A DNA stretch of 64,000 nt from Diploscapter coronatus (taxonomy: Eukaryota > Nematoda > Chromadorea > Rhabditida > Rhabditidae), in the NCBI GenBank assembly GCA_964036155.1, contig OZ038422.1, positions 22,963,201 to 23,027,200 on the forward strand, read 5' to 3'. Each line of letters begins with the position of its first letter. The first letter of the stretch is position 1. The translations under genes and the position numbers were made by a program. Below are positions 1-14,403 of this stretch, piece after piece. Below the pieces are notes generated by a model, which made no database searches, was not told where the DNA came from, and saw nothing but the letters and a program-made list of their open reading frames with translations.

Positions 1-239
1 TGCAGATTGCCTGTCGACTGGCTGGCTCGTTCCGGATGAATGTACTGCGATCCGGATGGGGATGGTGACCCTCTCAACACGTCCATCACGAGGCTCAGCT
101 CGGAAATGCTCCGCTTCCGCAGCTGATCCCACAAGCCTCCGCCCTGTCGTCGAGGAGGTGCGGGCGATTCAGGCACCTGCAGCAGGTCCATCTGCTGCTG
201 CTGCGTCATGACCGGGAACGTGGGGATGTAGACGCTGCC
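1..239 (-). CDS. Partial exon of an unrecognised protein, cut by the left edge
   Basis: On the minus strand one frame is open across the left edge, with the bias of real coding DNA: an SVYIPTFPVMT stretch, a Gln run, a Pro/Arg-rich segment, then GLWDQLRKRSISELSLVMDVLRG and a Ser/Pro-rich tail. An in-frame stop lies upstream near 267, so the exon must begin after it; the best acceptor places its 5' edge near 239. Most of it looks disordered, except one helical segment around LWDQLRKRSISELSLVMDVL. It may be the downstream part of the gene whose exons lie at 3.35-14.4 kb, but the last phase there (one extra base) does not match this exon, so an exon is missing or the genes are separate. No family recognised. 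Confidence 0.5.
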
Positions 240-3200
240 CTTTAGGATGCCGCCATCGTGTGGGAATCAACTTGTGGCCGCGCTAAAGGTGGCAGGATGG
301 GCGCGGCAATGGGAATATTGGATGAAGATCAGCTTGATCGACTCGATAGAGAAAATGAATAATACGGAGAATCCTAGACGGCAATAGATGACTGGCTGAA
401 TTGGATGAGGAGACGCGGCACGAAACTAGTAGAATCAATCGATGGATATGAGGGGATACAGGGATACACACAGCCTCGGGATAAATAACAGCAGGAGAGC
501 AGGAGGGAAAGAGCTGCAGCAGAAAGAGGCAGAGGGAGAAGCCTGACAGAGGGAAGGGAAGAGAAGGCCAGATCCAGAGATAAAGGAAAATCACACCTGG
601 GCAGAGCAGGAGGACGAAGGGAGTGGGAACAAACGACTGGGACTCGATGACTGAACTGGGAACTGGACAAGAGATCTATCGATGAAACGCATCACTCTAT
701 CTATCAAAGCTCATTCGGACAGCGTGGCAGAGAAAATATAGCATTGCACATTTGTAGGCATGGAACGCAGCTACTTATCATCATAAAAAATCTAATAAAC
801 GAGCATCTGATTCTAAGATCAACGATATTTTTAGAAAATGAAAACTCAAAACGAACATTCTAGTCTGGTCTTCCGACTAATCGGGATCCATCTCCTCAGA
901 ACAGCTCGCAAATTCGACCACCATCCAGTCTTCTTGCGGATCTCCGACAATTGACTCATTCAACACGAGAAATTGATCACGTAGCAAGGCATTTAGCCTT
1001 TCACGGATGGAATTTCAATATAGGTTCTCAAATAATTCATAGTAAAGAGCAAATAAAGGGGTAATGGCCGTCGTTGAATGCCGATTTAGGTTGAAATTCG
1101 AAATATCAGAAATTTCGGGAGTAATAAAAACTGGTGAATCTGACTTTGACAGAGTCAAAAATGCCAAGTTTGAAAAAGTTGTCGCGAAGAAAGACAAAGA
1201 AGAATCCTTTGAAAGAAACGATGAATGAGCGCCTACATGCATAATGCACATCCGTGACTCTCTGACAACCAACCGAATATCGTCATCAATTCCTCTCTTT
1301 TCCATGTGTTACTTTTAGGTGTAATTTATTCGCTTGAACGATGATTTTTCGAAATCCAAAATTCTGCAGGTTATTTGCTTTTTTCCAAAACGATAAATAT
1401 GCCATTCATTTTCGTCAAAACAATCAAATTATCTCATACTACGATCAAATTCACCGCTCAATCCCTCAAAAATGCATAAAAAAAAAGCTCCCAATTTTAC
1501 CAAAGTGACCCGGGGCTCAATATTTCGATGGACTATTTTTAGAATCGCATAATTTATCGTCGAAACGCAGAGTTGTGGTTGGGCTGGACAAATATCTGCC
1601 TTCATCAAATATGCATGTCCTCATATGCATGAGTCAACAGACAATTTTTGAATTCAAATTGAAAATTGAATCATTCCAGATTTTTTACTATGGAAAATAA
1701 ATTTATGTTGATCGTTTTTTCGGTGTTTTTCGTGTTTTTGTTTGATTAGTCAAATAAGTTCTTTTGTTTAAAAAAAGCAATATGAAAAAAGATAGAATTT
1801 TTAATCCTGGAAAGCTTCCCCAAAAATGCGAATAAAAAGTAATGTTTCATCTGCGTTCCTCTCCTCTTCTTCATCTGACAGTTACAAGATGTCACGGCGA
1901 CTTTTTCTGTATGCACCTTCAACGAGGAAGGTCTTTGCATTCAGCACTCAGACATCATGCATCATCTTTATCTCCTTTAGCCCTTATCTCTATCCTATCT
2001 TATCCTCTTTTATCTCAACCCCAACCTCACTCCGACTGCTGTGCCACATGCGATTCTGTACTCGTGTGCCTGCTCAGTCCTATCGAATTACCTAACAGAT
2101 AAAGCCGAAGGCATAATGAATGAGCCAAGGGAAATCGAGGGTAAAAGGCATTCTTCCTAATATCTCCACGCAGATATCCAATACATCTCCTAAGTCGACA
2201 CAGAGCAAAAGACGAGAATATCAACTGTCGGTAAACATGACCGGAAACGTTGAGAATGCGCTATATCTTATTGAAACATTGAGAATGAATCAGGGTCATT
2301 GAAACTATCTGATAACATCATGGCATTGTGATGTTCTATATGAAATTCATAGATTTGAGATGAAGTCATAAAAGTTCCATTTCACAAACATCATGGAAAA
2401 ATGCCACGACGTTTCAGAGGCATCAAAGATTGGTTTGGAAAGGTAGAAAATAAAAAATCGCAGTCGCGATAGCAGCATAAATTCAATAGAAAGAAAGCAC
2501 TTTATTCGGACCTACCACAAAATGCCGCGGTAACGTTTTGATAAATCAAAGTTTTTTTTTTCCAGATTATTACTATTTCGCCAGTTCATTATTGTTAAAG
2601 AGCAACAAATTGAGACAGAATGATAAGCCGGAAAATTTATGCACGGAAATTATTGTATTATCTGTAACCGAATGATCGATATTTCAATGATTCAAGGAAT
2701 AGTTTCGACGACTAGGTAAATTATGCGATGCACATACTTTATGTTATAAAATTTCACAGCATTGGTCTCGATTAATCGCTCCTTAATAATCCAATATCCG
2801 ATCAAATTGATCCTACTTTTTTATTGAACAAAAATCTTCGAAGAAAAATTTAGATCTGTTCATATTGTGTGCATCGTTGTGTATTTCTGCGTGTTTGCTT
2901 TGATGTCTGGCTAAATTCTATTTGATCCACTTATTGAATTGTTTGATTGAGGGAAGTTGATCAATATACTTAAACGCGAGATCTACTATTTTGAGATTTC
3001 TGACCAGTTTCAAGTACGAAAAGTAGAGTAATTCAAATCAATGAAGAGACAAAATTGAATATTGCTCGCCAATGACAATTATTCACTTTACTGATTTATA
3101 TAAAATCAGACTAGACTGCAAATGGGCTAAATTTGTTCGTTCAGGGTGTAGCACTTCTCTTTCCGTCTGGCAGCTGACTGCGCGTTGTGCGTACGCAAAT

Positions 3201-3349
3201 AGCAAATAAGAGGCGAGTTCAGATAGCGTCAATTGCATCGTGAACAAATGAAGAGTCGTAAAGTGCAGAACACAAGGTTTCAAACGACATGAAAATCACA
3301 AAGTGTCAATAGTAGAAAAAGTTGATAAATAGTTTGAAAGAAAACTCAC
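240..3349. other. Mostly non-coding stretch left of the 3.35 kb exon
   Basis: No convincing complete gene. At 283-700 the plus strand is purine-rich (minus strand pyrimidine-rich), which creates long low-complexity minus-strand frames that I do not accept as genes. A weak terminal exon candidate at 877-995 is listed separately. The rest is AT-rich without recognisable coding sequence or RNA genes. Confidence 0.4.
877..995 (-). CDS. Possible terminal exon, product unknown
   Basis: A minus-strand frame reads a plausible protein end (RERLNALLRDQFLVLNES, then DWMVVEFASCSEEMDPD) before a TAG stop at 877-879. The composition is protein-like, with an amphipathic helix followed by an acidic tail. 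The same frame upstream is closed by a TGA, and the nearest acceptor (CCGTGAAAG) is poor. A further minus-strand segment near 1240-1300 (DDDIRLVVRESRMCIMH followed by a GTAGG donor) could be the preceding exon, but the phases do not join cleanly. Confidence 0.25.
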
Positions 3350-6300
3350 ATCCAATAATGTAGTCGCTGACACTCTTTCGCATGTTGCCCTTGAACAGCA
3401 AAGGCTTCGCTGTGAGCACTGCGTGGAGTCCCAGAGTGGTCGATGAAGTCCTGATTGAGCTGGTTGTCCTCACACTAGCAGGTCGAGCCAATGGTGATAG
3501 CGTTGCATCGGACAGGGCTCCATACGGGTCTTTCTTCGGGCTGACCGTGGCACTTCGCTTCTCGCGCATTTGCTTCGGCAAGTAACTCCTTGCTTGTGCC
3601 TCCGTGAGGATGATCTCCGCAGCACGTCCTCTCTTCTTGGGTCTGACAGCGATGAGCGAGGGAGCGACCATGCTCGGAATGCTCGTGCAGGCTGCACTCG
3701 AAGAGCACGGCTGTGAGTTATGCCGTTCCAGCCGCTCCATTCGATGCGCCCACGATTGAGCGGATTACTGAATTTGCAAATCTACTTGAAAATAGAAAAA
3801 AAACGCAGCAAGAAGAATACGCGACACGTTATCAAAGATCTGAAGATTTGAATAAGAATTTTTCGAGTTTCAAACTATATTCTACAAGGGAAATTCTTAA
3901 TAGGAGCTCACAAATCTTGATGAAACTCTCCAAATAGGGATTTTCGATGTTACTGATCACTATTATCATGCTAAAATCCATAAAATAGGAGCTTTGAGCC
4001 TGAAAATCGGAGAAAATCCTATTTCTTTCCTTTATTTGTGAAATTACTAAATTTGCACACATGTTTGACAAGCGAATTTGCTCATCACTTGCACAAGATA
4101 CGAGTAAAAATGGTCAAAATTAACTAATTCCAGGTTCCTATTTTACGGATTTTGACTACACCATCGTAATCCCCTTCATTGAAAACCCCTATTTGGAAAG
4201 TTTCATTAAGATCAGTGAGTTCCTATGTAGGAACTTCCCATGTTAGTTGTTTGGCAAAAAGATGAAAATGACATCCCCGAAAAAAACTAACAAAATTTGC
4301 TGATGCATGACAAATATTTTTCTGATAACGTGTGGAAGAAAATTTGCATTCTGGAGGAAGAAGAAGCCGCAAAGGCTGTGGAAATCGGAAGAAATAGGGG
4401 GAAATTGAATTGGAAGGTTGTTGCGCGAAGCCGGAGACAGAAAAGGCAAAAACGCATGCAAATCGACAAATCAAAACGGCAATTCGATTAGTGAACAGAG
4501 GACAAAACAAACACGAAAAGAGGGGATTCGATCGAAGCTGAAGAGAAGGGATAAAGGAGAAGATATAAGCAGATATACAGGGAATACAGACAGAGATACA
4601 GGACATGAGCATGTCGAGAGGAGGGGAGGAACAAAGTGATGTAAGAATATCTGGACGAAGCAGAAAGGTCAAAGAGGAAAGATTTTCAAAAATTGAAGAA
4701 ATTGATAACGGAATTATACAAACTCCGAAAAGTGATTGAGAATGAAACTACGGAAAATTGTGGTTGATAAGAAAGAAATAACAGGTTTGAGCAGAAATGC
4801 TAAAAAAATTTTTTCAACGATAAGAGTAACAAAATTTTCGTACTAACCTAGACATGGTATGAATTTTCAATAGCGATTTAAAAATGAACAATTGTTGAAA
4901 ATGAAACAAGAAACATTCAGAAAAATGAAGCAATTATAGCAATGATATGAGCGAAACGCCGATAATCGAGCTGAGCAAACAGTGCATCTTCTCGCTGTTA
5001 ACACATCGGAAAGATGGTCTTGGTATTCGAGACAAATCGAAAACGATAAGGATTTCAGGCTACTCGAGAGCAATATATAGATCAACAGAGTTAGTTAAAC
5101 AATCCACAAAATAGTTAAAACCAGAGAGATGCATGCTAATTTATGTAATGAAAATAGCCGCCCATAGAAAACTGCGTGATGCAAATTAAGTTTGCGACAA
5201 TGATAACTCGACGATTCAAATCCATTAACGCGCACTTCTGATCAGAAGAAAATAAAAAAGACATATTTCGAAGTCAATGCAACGAGAGACTTGAAGATCT
5301 TAGAGAAAATGGAGGAAGCTACAAAAGTGAATAATTGTTGTGGCGCTTCTGACGCAAAATGCTAGCAAGAGGAATGCATAAAATGCATGCGTTTGGCTGT
5401 GTGCGCGAGCCGCTCTTTTTCGCCCGTTTTTAGCCCGGGGGATTACTAGAGTTTTCATTGTAAAGATGCACCAAGAAAAGTCCGAAAAAGGCACCCGAAA
5501 CGCGAAGAAAAGGAGATGGCAAAAGTCCAGTCAGGCCCGCTGGAAGACAGCAGCCGAGAGCAGAGAGACAGACCGACGAAATTAGGCAAAAACGGAAATG
5601 CGATTCCGAGGCCGCGAGGCACAAGGGCTATTGGACCTCGCTTATAATTAGCTTACAACTCCCAAAATTGGGTTCGAACGATTAGGCAAAACGGACAATT
5701 CGGTGCATTGGAAAAATGAGAACAACAAAACAATTTCTGGTTCAGGAGGGTATTCTCGAAAGTGAAAGTGAATAAATTACGAAACATACCCTAGAATGAT
5801 ATCTTCCGAAGGAATTTTCCAGAATTTGCTAAAAAATAAAGTAAACCAAAACAAGTTCAAAATTGTTATTGTTGCGTTCAAGGGAATTCTTGAATAGGAA
5901 TTGGAGCAGTTTTGAATGAGGGAGACTGGAAGAGAAGCAGACTAGATTGCAACTGCAAATTGGGCGTGCATAATGCCATGAATGGGGCCCGTGATTCAAC
6001 TCGATTCGAGTCACAAGCAGATCAATTTTAGCAAATATTTGAAAATTGCACAAAATACTGCAAAATCCGAATCTTTCGAAGAATAAAAAATAAACAAAAG
6101 GCAGAAAAGGAAGATACGAATAGATTTCCTTCTCAGCGCGACCCATTTCTAAAATTTGTTAGATAGCCGATTTTTAAAGTAAGAAAAAACACACGCGAAA
6201 GATATCATTTATCTCTCATGGGAAAATCAGTGTAGGCGTGACCTTCTCGACTCTCATCTCTCCTGCACTCAACATGTGCAAAAAATCAGGAATGCAGCGC

Positions 6301-9300
6301 AGCAATAATCTTCCAAATGTTGCATTATCAGATTTGCATCTTGCAGATCTTCACAAATCCAATTGGCCTTGTAGAGATGCGCATAGAAAAGAACGACAAA
6401 CACAAAACGTTGCCTTTTTTGATAAGCGATGACGTAAAAGGACCGCTGTATGGAGACTCTGCCTAAGGCACGACGCGCCGAGACTAAGCTGATCTCGATT
6501 TGCCCAGGGGAATTGGATGCCCGAAATATGGCCTGATTCGGGAATAAGGCAAAAAGTCGTAGAATTGATGGAATACGAAGCAGAGAGTTGCACCAGCGAG
6601 AGAAGAGCAAACAGATTTCGGAGCATAATTGATGGCGAAATATCACGTCAAATCAAATGTCGAGAACTTGCAAGGCAAAGTCGTTTTTGTTTTGAAAATT
6701 AGATAGGAAAAACTTCTACAGATGATCAAACAATAGAAATTTCATGCTGTAAAAACAACGAAATCAATAAAAATCTGGTTGAAAGATAGGAGAAAAAAAG
6801 TTAGATAAAAATAATAAAAATGCCTGAAAATTAGGAATGAACAGCTAAAAATAAACAAATCGTTCTATCTAAAGTAATGATGTTCAAAAATGTGCTTGGC
6901 TGAAGAAACAAGGGGGTGGGGATTTGCGATCCTCTAACAGACCGATCGAGGCCTGGGTCGAGAGCAACGACAAGCAGGCAGATGATTAGCTGATGAGGGA
7001 GAACTGATAAGTGAGAGAGCAGAGCGTGGAAGGCAGAAAAACTGTAGAGCAGATAGAGACAAGAAATTGTTCGATAATTGAAACTGGCCAGGAACGGTTG
7101 CTGAGTTCAAGTGCTCATTATATTGAAAAGTGTAGGTGTAAATTGGGAATTGGAAAACTGTAAATTTGTCATTGCAGTTGAATGTTTGTTTGTAAATATT
7201 TCACAAGTTCGAAATGTTGTGAAATTTGATGATGAGCAAATGATTACGGTAGCTTTGTCATTGAATTCCCAGTTTGCCTTCTTATATGGTTTTTGTCGAT
7301 AAATAGGGATAAAAACGAAGCAATGTCGAAAAAATGAATATTTAGGTAGCATAGTGAGTAAACAAATAAAATTTATGAAAGTATCGCAGCTCATTATTCA
7401 TGTTGCCCGAGTATTTCGGGATCAATTATGTTGTATTTATCATTCTCATGTCAAACTTTCATGTCCTGCCTTCTTTACTTTATATTTTCAGGAAAAATAA
7501 AGAAAAAATCAGACTAACCTTTGATTTTCTTCTGCAATTTTTTAGCCTCTGCCTCTTCCTTCTCCATTTTACTGGCCAGTCCATAAAGCATCGATCGAAG
7601 TCCCGGTTCATTTGAAGTCTTCATGCTTTGCGCCTTCCGTTGCTGAAACAATATCATCGATTGATTTTCGTTTTTTTTTAAGAAACATGAACAGACCATC
7701 AAAAATAGAGTAACAGGTATGTTGTAAGAAACAGTTCATCCATGCATCTTCGTCAATAAAACGAATATGCTTCATCCAACTAGATAACATACAGACATTA
7801 CTCTGACAGATACATATTTTAACAATTTTGACTACTAACATACACAGGAAGGTTTCAAACATCAGGAAATTCAGCTCATTAAAACTGATTTTCCAACAAA
7901 ATTATTCCGAAAATTTGACATTTATCTTTAAAAACGAATCACGCAACCGCAATCAACACCTAATGACCTTCTCTTTTTCTCTGCTAGGCGATTTGCTCTT
8001 TTCTTTGGAGTCTCTATTAAACCATCGCAAAATGTTCTCCATCGATTTTAATTTGCGTACCTGTCATTTTGATTGTAGAAGTATAAATCAAAATAAGGAC
8101 CAACCCGTGTGATTCCTTCAGGAGCTAAATCAGATCCCGTAGTGCTCTCGTATGCAGAAGAGGCTCGACCGCGTTTGATCGATGAATTGTTCGGTCCTCC
8201 ACGATTCCATTCTGCTCGGGACAACTAAATGGTCAATAATCATTGTCTTTTGAAAAAGGGATGGTTCGAAAAGTGATTTTCAAAAAGACACACGTCTTAA
8301 AGCAATCATTTCGCTTTTTCATCACTTCAGGAAGGCGTGCATTTTCATACTGTGAAACAGAATAAGTACTCGAGGATAATTTACGGGCGAGCTGGCTGAT
8401 GTAGGAATTAACGAATACTTCCTGCAGCAGCACATAAACCACTTTACATGATCGTGATTTCGAGATTTTCTTTCCAAAAATCATAGTTTTGCGAGAGAAA
8501 GACGTATTCACACTAAATATTTCGACTGATAATTTTTTTTCATTTTTCAAAAATCGATAAAATTGCTTGCATGATGTTGTGTTTCGTGAGTGATCGTCTG
8601 ATTTGGCGACAACTCCTCGCCTTCCGAGTTGGCCACGTGGATCTCGATGGGATTCATGCTGATCAAACTGTCCGTAAACTTCAAATTAGGGCTGTCGATA
8701 TCTGGAGGGGGTTCCGATGAGACGCGGTCCACTGAAAATTAACAATCAGAAATAATTTTTAGGAAAAAAACTATTAGTCATCATCACAATTTTGTAATTA
8801 CCAATACCATTTTTGGGAAAGAGCCGCTGCAAAACTGCGAAATTCACAGAAACGATGGCGATAAATAATAGGCTTTAGAAATTAAATGGAAAAGCGGTAA
8901 TTTTCGCTATAAGACGTAAGAGAAAAACAGCTCAAATTCAAGTCATGTCAGAAATGAATGATCGTCAAATATAATTCCGCGTAACCAAGATGGAGAAAGA
9001 AAGAAAGAAAAAACGAATGAATTTGACGAATCCGAGAAGAATGAACGCTTTCAAGCAAAACAGAAGATACGGATCGAACCAGTGCAGATAAAGCAAAAAT
9101 ATAGGTCGCGCAGAGCTGAAAGAGAAGTCAGGAGCCCGGGCAGAGATGCAGAAAATTGTAAAAGATCCACGATTTCACGCAGCCACACAGCACTCAAGTG
9201 CTCGATAAATATGCAGAAGAGCGAATTGCGCAGCAAAAACTCAAATTAAACGATAAATCATGGCTAAATTATGAAAATGACGATAGAAAACGAACATTTT

Positions 9301-12300
9301 TGAAAGGAAAAACGATTTTGTAAATGTCAAAACGGGAATGGTGTATCATATAAAATGGTGACAATTAATTTCAGTTTCGATAGTTACTTCGAAAGTAGGG
9401 AAAAGATATCGGAACAGCATGGTCTTGAAGACGAAGATAAAACAACTCACATGGAAAAATAAGATTATCGTCATAAACTTCGAGCTAAACACGAAAAGTG
9501 GGTGTAACTGTGCGATAGCCTAGAATTACTCGTCCAAGCAAAGAAGAAGATACTTGACATGATTACGTTAAAAAATACAGTACAGTCTGGAGGGTGTAAA
9601 AAGAATTTAGACTACAACGGAAAGATCGACATTAGTTTGACTCAAGATGCAAAGTGCTTGAAGAAATAGCGCTTTAAAAGTTATGAAGATGTAGTGAATC
9701 ACAGCTGAAGGTTCATGAAACGATGAACAGAATAAAATGACTTGATAGTGGTAGGTAGAAAGTTCAGTGAATTCACTAAAAAATAAATGTCAGTAAAAAA
9801 AATTGTTAAAAATCAGGAAAAATGATAGCGGCCATTGGCTACAGAAAAGAGGATGAGGAATGGATGAAAATGGAGAGATTGATACTGCGAAGGGAAGAGC
9901 ATGAGGAATAAAGATGGAGAAAGAAAAAAAAACAAACAGATAAATAATGAAATCGTCATAAAAATTTCGAAAGTTTTATTATTATTATATTTATATAATA
10001 TAGTATTAATAAGCAGTTCGTAAATAATTAAGAAATTGAGACACAATTTAACACAAAATCATGATGCATATTGATATTTGTTCCTTTGAAGTATTCAATT
10101 TTTCCGAATCTATATTCCAAAATGCTGTATAAATTGATTGAACTCCGTCTACAAAGCATAGAATCTGAATCGAAATGCGACACCTCTTCACATTTATTCT
10201 TCTTCTAACCACTACAGTGATGGTAATTTTTATAATAGATTATTTAAGCATGATAATTTTCGTAGTCATCTATAAATGTTCTAGAATAGGATCAGTAGTA
10301 GCTTAAAAATTTAGACAATGGGTCATCCATATACAGCTCGTCCCTGTCCGCCTGGTCGGAAATACTGCGTATCTTTACAACATTGCATGTCCCATGATCA
10401 ATTCTGTCCTAGCTCTGCAATAACTGAAGGAGGACATTCGAAGAAAGTCAACTATTATTCGGTATGATTTTGAATTTTGAAAATAAAAATCGCTCTACCC
10501 TAAATTTTTAGTTAATTTCCGTTTGAAAAAAGATTTCTCAATTAATAGAGCTAGTTTTAGGGCAATAATGTAATTGGAAAATTTGTCCGAAAGAATATAA
10601 CCCTACTATAGATCCATGATGCAAGATGAACCTTTGTGTATTAGAGATGGTGAAATATGCCCGTTACAATGCAAAATCTAGATAATTTAAAGTAAATAAT
10701 AAAATGCTCAATTACTGTGCTAATAGATACATGTTTAATAACATGTTTTGTTGCAATTCACTAAAATATTGAAGAATGAAAGAGCATGTTGAAAAGCGAA
10801 CTGTTTAAAATACAAATGCAAAAAATTCAGTAGCAGATCTTGACATCATTATAAAAAATAAAGAGTTTCGCAAGCTTGTTTTTTTGAAAGCGTTGAAGCA
10901 GTACTTGAAAAATCAAAGGAAAATATCTCCACTTGAGAATGAAAGGAAGAACTGCATCAACTGTAAGCACGGTACATGAAAACAACGACAGAAGATTATT
11001 TACAGAGAATAATACCTTGAGAAAAATGATTACCCTATCAAGATTTTCGCAATAATTCGTAAAAATCAATGATAGTGATTTTGAGCCGAATTTTATCACT
11101 GGGGATCAAGCTTTGCAGACTTAAATCTAGAATTGAGAATGCCTTGACAACGATTTCCGAACATGTATGGAAAAAGATAAAAAAAAAAACAAACAAATTC
11201 GAAATCAGTATGGATAAATTGAACGATTCTGAGCGGGTTGAAGTTTGGAGAGTCAAACCCGAAAAAAGTAAAAATGGATGACTTGAAAGACGCATGAAAA
11301 CGAATGAGAAACATATGTGGGCAGAGGCACAAATGACTGGGAAGAAAGCTCTGAAGTAGAAGCGCAGAAACAGATAGACAGGTCAAAGAATGGCGGTTGC
11401 AAAATGGAAGAATGAGTCAGTGTTAAAAATAGTTCGTACGAAGAAGAAACTAGCAAAAAATCACGATATTCATGAAAAAATAAATCGGAAAAGCGCGATA
11501 CAAATAAAAATGGAATAGTAGTTAGAAATAAGGTCTAGTAGAAAAGTGTGCATGGTTGCAGAGATTCGATTGAAAGAAAGGAAGAGTCGAAAAATTGAAA
11601 GAGAAGCGCAGAAAATAAGATAAGGTTGATCGAGAGAATTACGATAAGACAGATGATATAGGGGATAAGGAATCATGATAACTGTACTGGAAAATAGAGA
11701 AAACTCGGATAAACATCGAAAAAATGGCCAAACAAAAAACCTACAAAGTAATTTTCTCAGATAGACTATATCGGCAAATCACGAGATGAAAAGGAAAACA
11801 GACCGGAAGAGAGGAGTGGGAAGGAAAGAAAGAAAAACAGGGCAGATGCGCTGAGGGTTGCAAGCAGATAACTGGGATTCGATCCGTTCACAAACATTGC
11901 AAATTGGCAGTAAAAGTACCGGGATGAAATAACAAATCGATCACACGAAAATATATTGACCAGAGAAATTACGATCACGAAAATATAGTTCCTCGAATTG
12001 CATGGATCATGAAATAATTACGAGAGATAGTCTATGAGGCATGATAAATACGAAATTGTAATTGGATATTTGATTATTAGCGCGAAATAATAGAAAGGTG
12101 AATTTAGACTGAATAGAATAGCGAATATGAGCGGTAATCGATTTCAGCGAAGACCATCATGGACGCTAGGCCTGACATTTTTACATTCTGTGAAGTAAGA
12201 TGAGGTAAGAAGTGCTCGAAAAACTGCAACTTTGTTGCAGCGTTCGGGGTCCGATCTATCAATCAGAATGATGATTTTCTGGTCACGCCCACTTTGACCT

Positions 12301-14403
12301 GCTCGACTCGAATAGAACAAGCATCACATAAAAATAATGAAGAAAAGCGAATGATGCGAAGAGAATGTAGTTTCAAGATAACATACAAAATAATAAAATG
12401 CGCATAAAATAAAAATTTTTTAAAAATAACTTACGCATGTCGAATTGTGAAGGAGACGGAGTTAGCAAATCCTGCTCTCGAAATATGGGCTGAGAATGGG
12501 TCTCTGAAAAATGTATGAAGTCCAGAGCAAATTTAGATCAATTAATTTCTGAGCCTATAACCTGAACCCATCAAGTTTTGGGGAATTGGACTTGATCGCA
12601 TAAAGATATGATTGAATGAGAACTTATGAGTTTAAATTTCACACTTTAGATATTGATGACTAAATGCGAAGTTTCGGAGAGTTTGAGATTTTCTCTGAAA
12701 GTTGAATTATGATATCTTAGTTCAAATAGTATTCGTATTAAAACTTTCGTAATCTCATTACTCATTCTTGCAAGTATTTTTCCATATTATTCAAGAAAAC
12801 GGGCTCTATTATTATCTCATCAATGTTATCACTGTTAGATAGATAGAATGTGATGAGATTTTACATTAATTCTCTTCAGTGATAATTAATTTTGTCATCA
12901 ACTTACTATGCATATGATAAGTCCTGAGATGATCCATATCAGCTGATATTTGGTTGATAGAAGACTATCGACGATGAATGAGCTTCGAGGGCTAGAGGGA
13001 AGGGGAAGGAAGGGAAGAAGAGGAGGAGGGTGTGAGGTGGCAGGTAGCCGAGTGGAAAGATGAGCTGCCCAGGAATGAGTAGTTCAGTTCGAAATTGAAG
13101 GGATCGATTTGCCTGAAATGAAGTAGGCGATGTATGTGACAAATGCTAGGTAACAAAGCGACAATTGACAGAGCAATCGAGCAACTAAGTGACAATGACA
13201 CGAACGCCCGATGAAATAGTTCGAAAGCAAAGATCAAGTTTGAAATTGAAAGCATCATCGATAAAATAGAAAAAATAGCAATAAAACATGCCTAGAAATC
13301 GAATTAAATTTTTTATAACAGAAAGTTTCAGGAAAGAAACCTGATATCGAAAGATTCATTTAGTTAGGCCATGAGCATTTCTTTATAGCAGGAAAAGGTG
13401 GGCTTAATTGAGAACGTGGAATTTCAAAAATCAAAAGTTTAATGATGGATGAACAATTTTGAGTTTAGAAACTAATGAAATAATCTTGAAACACTCCACT
13501 CTAAAATTGAATTTTTGAATTGTAAAAGTATAGCCTTCAGAAGGGTCATTTTGGAGATTTTAGTATAAAAACTAGAAATTCTCACGGGTATGAATATCCG
13601 AAAATCCAAGGTCAAATTGAATGCAGAAGTAGCTCAAAACAGATCAATTATCCTCTTATCAAATAGAAAGTGAAGGAAAGAGGAAGAAGCTTGAAATGCA
13701 GGTAATTTGAAGATGAAACAAAGAATGAGCGAAGAGAAAAAAGACTAGTCTGAGGAACAGAGGATAGAAAGAAGAAAAGAAAAATATATCTGGTCCAGAT
13801 CAATTTAGAAGATCAGCTCATTTGTTATGGAGGTCAGCAAGAATCAGATCTGACAGACTTGAGAGGGGGATAATTGTGAGGTCAAACATCGATTTTTCGA
13901 CAGAAAAACAAAATTGAAAAATATCGAAAAGTGCACAATTTCATAGACCATTACGTCATTGCTTGAAAACTCAGAAAAGAATCATAACCTTTGAATGTGA
14001 AGTTGCAACATACTATCTGAAAGATTCGAATTGATAAAGTTATATGAGAATCACGTCACTCATTCAGATAAATTAGAAAGTTAAATTTAAATTCTGACAT
14101 ACCTTTAAAGTTGATGTCTGGCAAAGATTTAATTTAAATAAAAAGGCATGAAAAAGTATTTCAAAATTCAGGGTAAGTACATGAATGTCAAAGTCTTTAC
14201 CTACATGAACAGATATCGAAGTCTCCAGATCTGCCCGTTCCGTTAACAACCTGTCAGATTTTTGACCGCCTCTTATTTTTAACTGATGGTTATCTGAAAA
14301 GTTATGACATGCCGAGTTTTGCAGTAACGTCCTCCGTTCTTGTTCGATTTTCCTAGTATTCCTGCTTGATCCAGTGATGCAGAGTGAATTTCCCGAGCTT
14401 AGC
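3350..14403 (-). CDS. Long-intron gene for a disordered, coiled-coil-containing protein, unrecognised
   Basis: Minus-strand exons that I can support: 14206-14403, 12435-12503, 8571-8731, 8061-8224, 7968-7983 (16-base microexon), 7519-7642 and 3350 to about 3740. The first six join with consistent phases. The product is Ser/Pro/Thr-rich and mostly disordered, with one charged helix (ASKMEKEEAEAKKLQKKIK) that should form a coiled coil, and a last exon rich in basic and Ser/Thr residues. The 8571 junction needs a GC donor (CATCAT|GCAAGC). The junction from 7519 to the 3.7 kb exon is out of phase, so an exon between them is missing from my model or the last exon starts a shorter isoform (an ATG lies at 3738-3740). 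Upstream exons beyond 14403 were not found. I do not recognise the family; a scaffold or signalling adaptor is possible. Confidence 0.55.
8732..12434 (-). other. Large intron with repeated pyrimidine-rich islands
   Basis: This 3.7 kb intron contains no convincing exon. Several blocks (9051-9236, 9813-9950, 11253-11456, 11470-11676, 11766-11978) are purine-rich on the plus strand, so pyrimidine-rich on the transcribed-sense strand. They give rise to hydrophobic low-complexity minus-strand frames (Phe/Leu/Ser), which I treat as non-coding. Confidence 0.45.

Noticed and set aside
283..670. Two overlapping minus-strand frames of about 100 codons, rich in Ser, Leu and Pro
   Set aside because: They come from a pyrimidine-rich strand tract; composition is low-complexity and there are no consistent splice sites or family features.
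4223..4672. Minus-strand frame of 149 codons, hydrophobic, Phe/Ser-rich
   Set aside because: Same pyrimidine-tract effect as other islands in the left 15 kb; no recognisable domain, and overlapping frames of similar length exist on the same tract.
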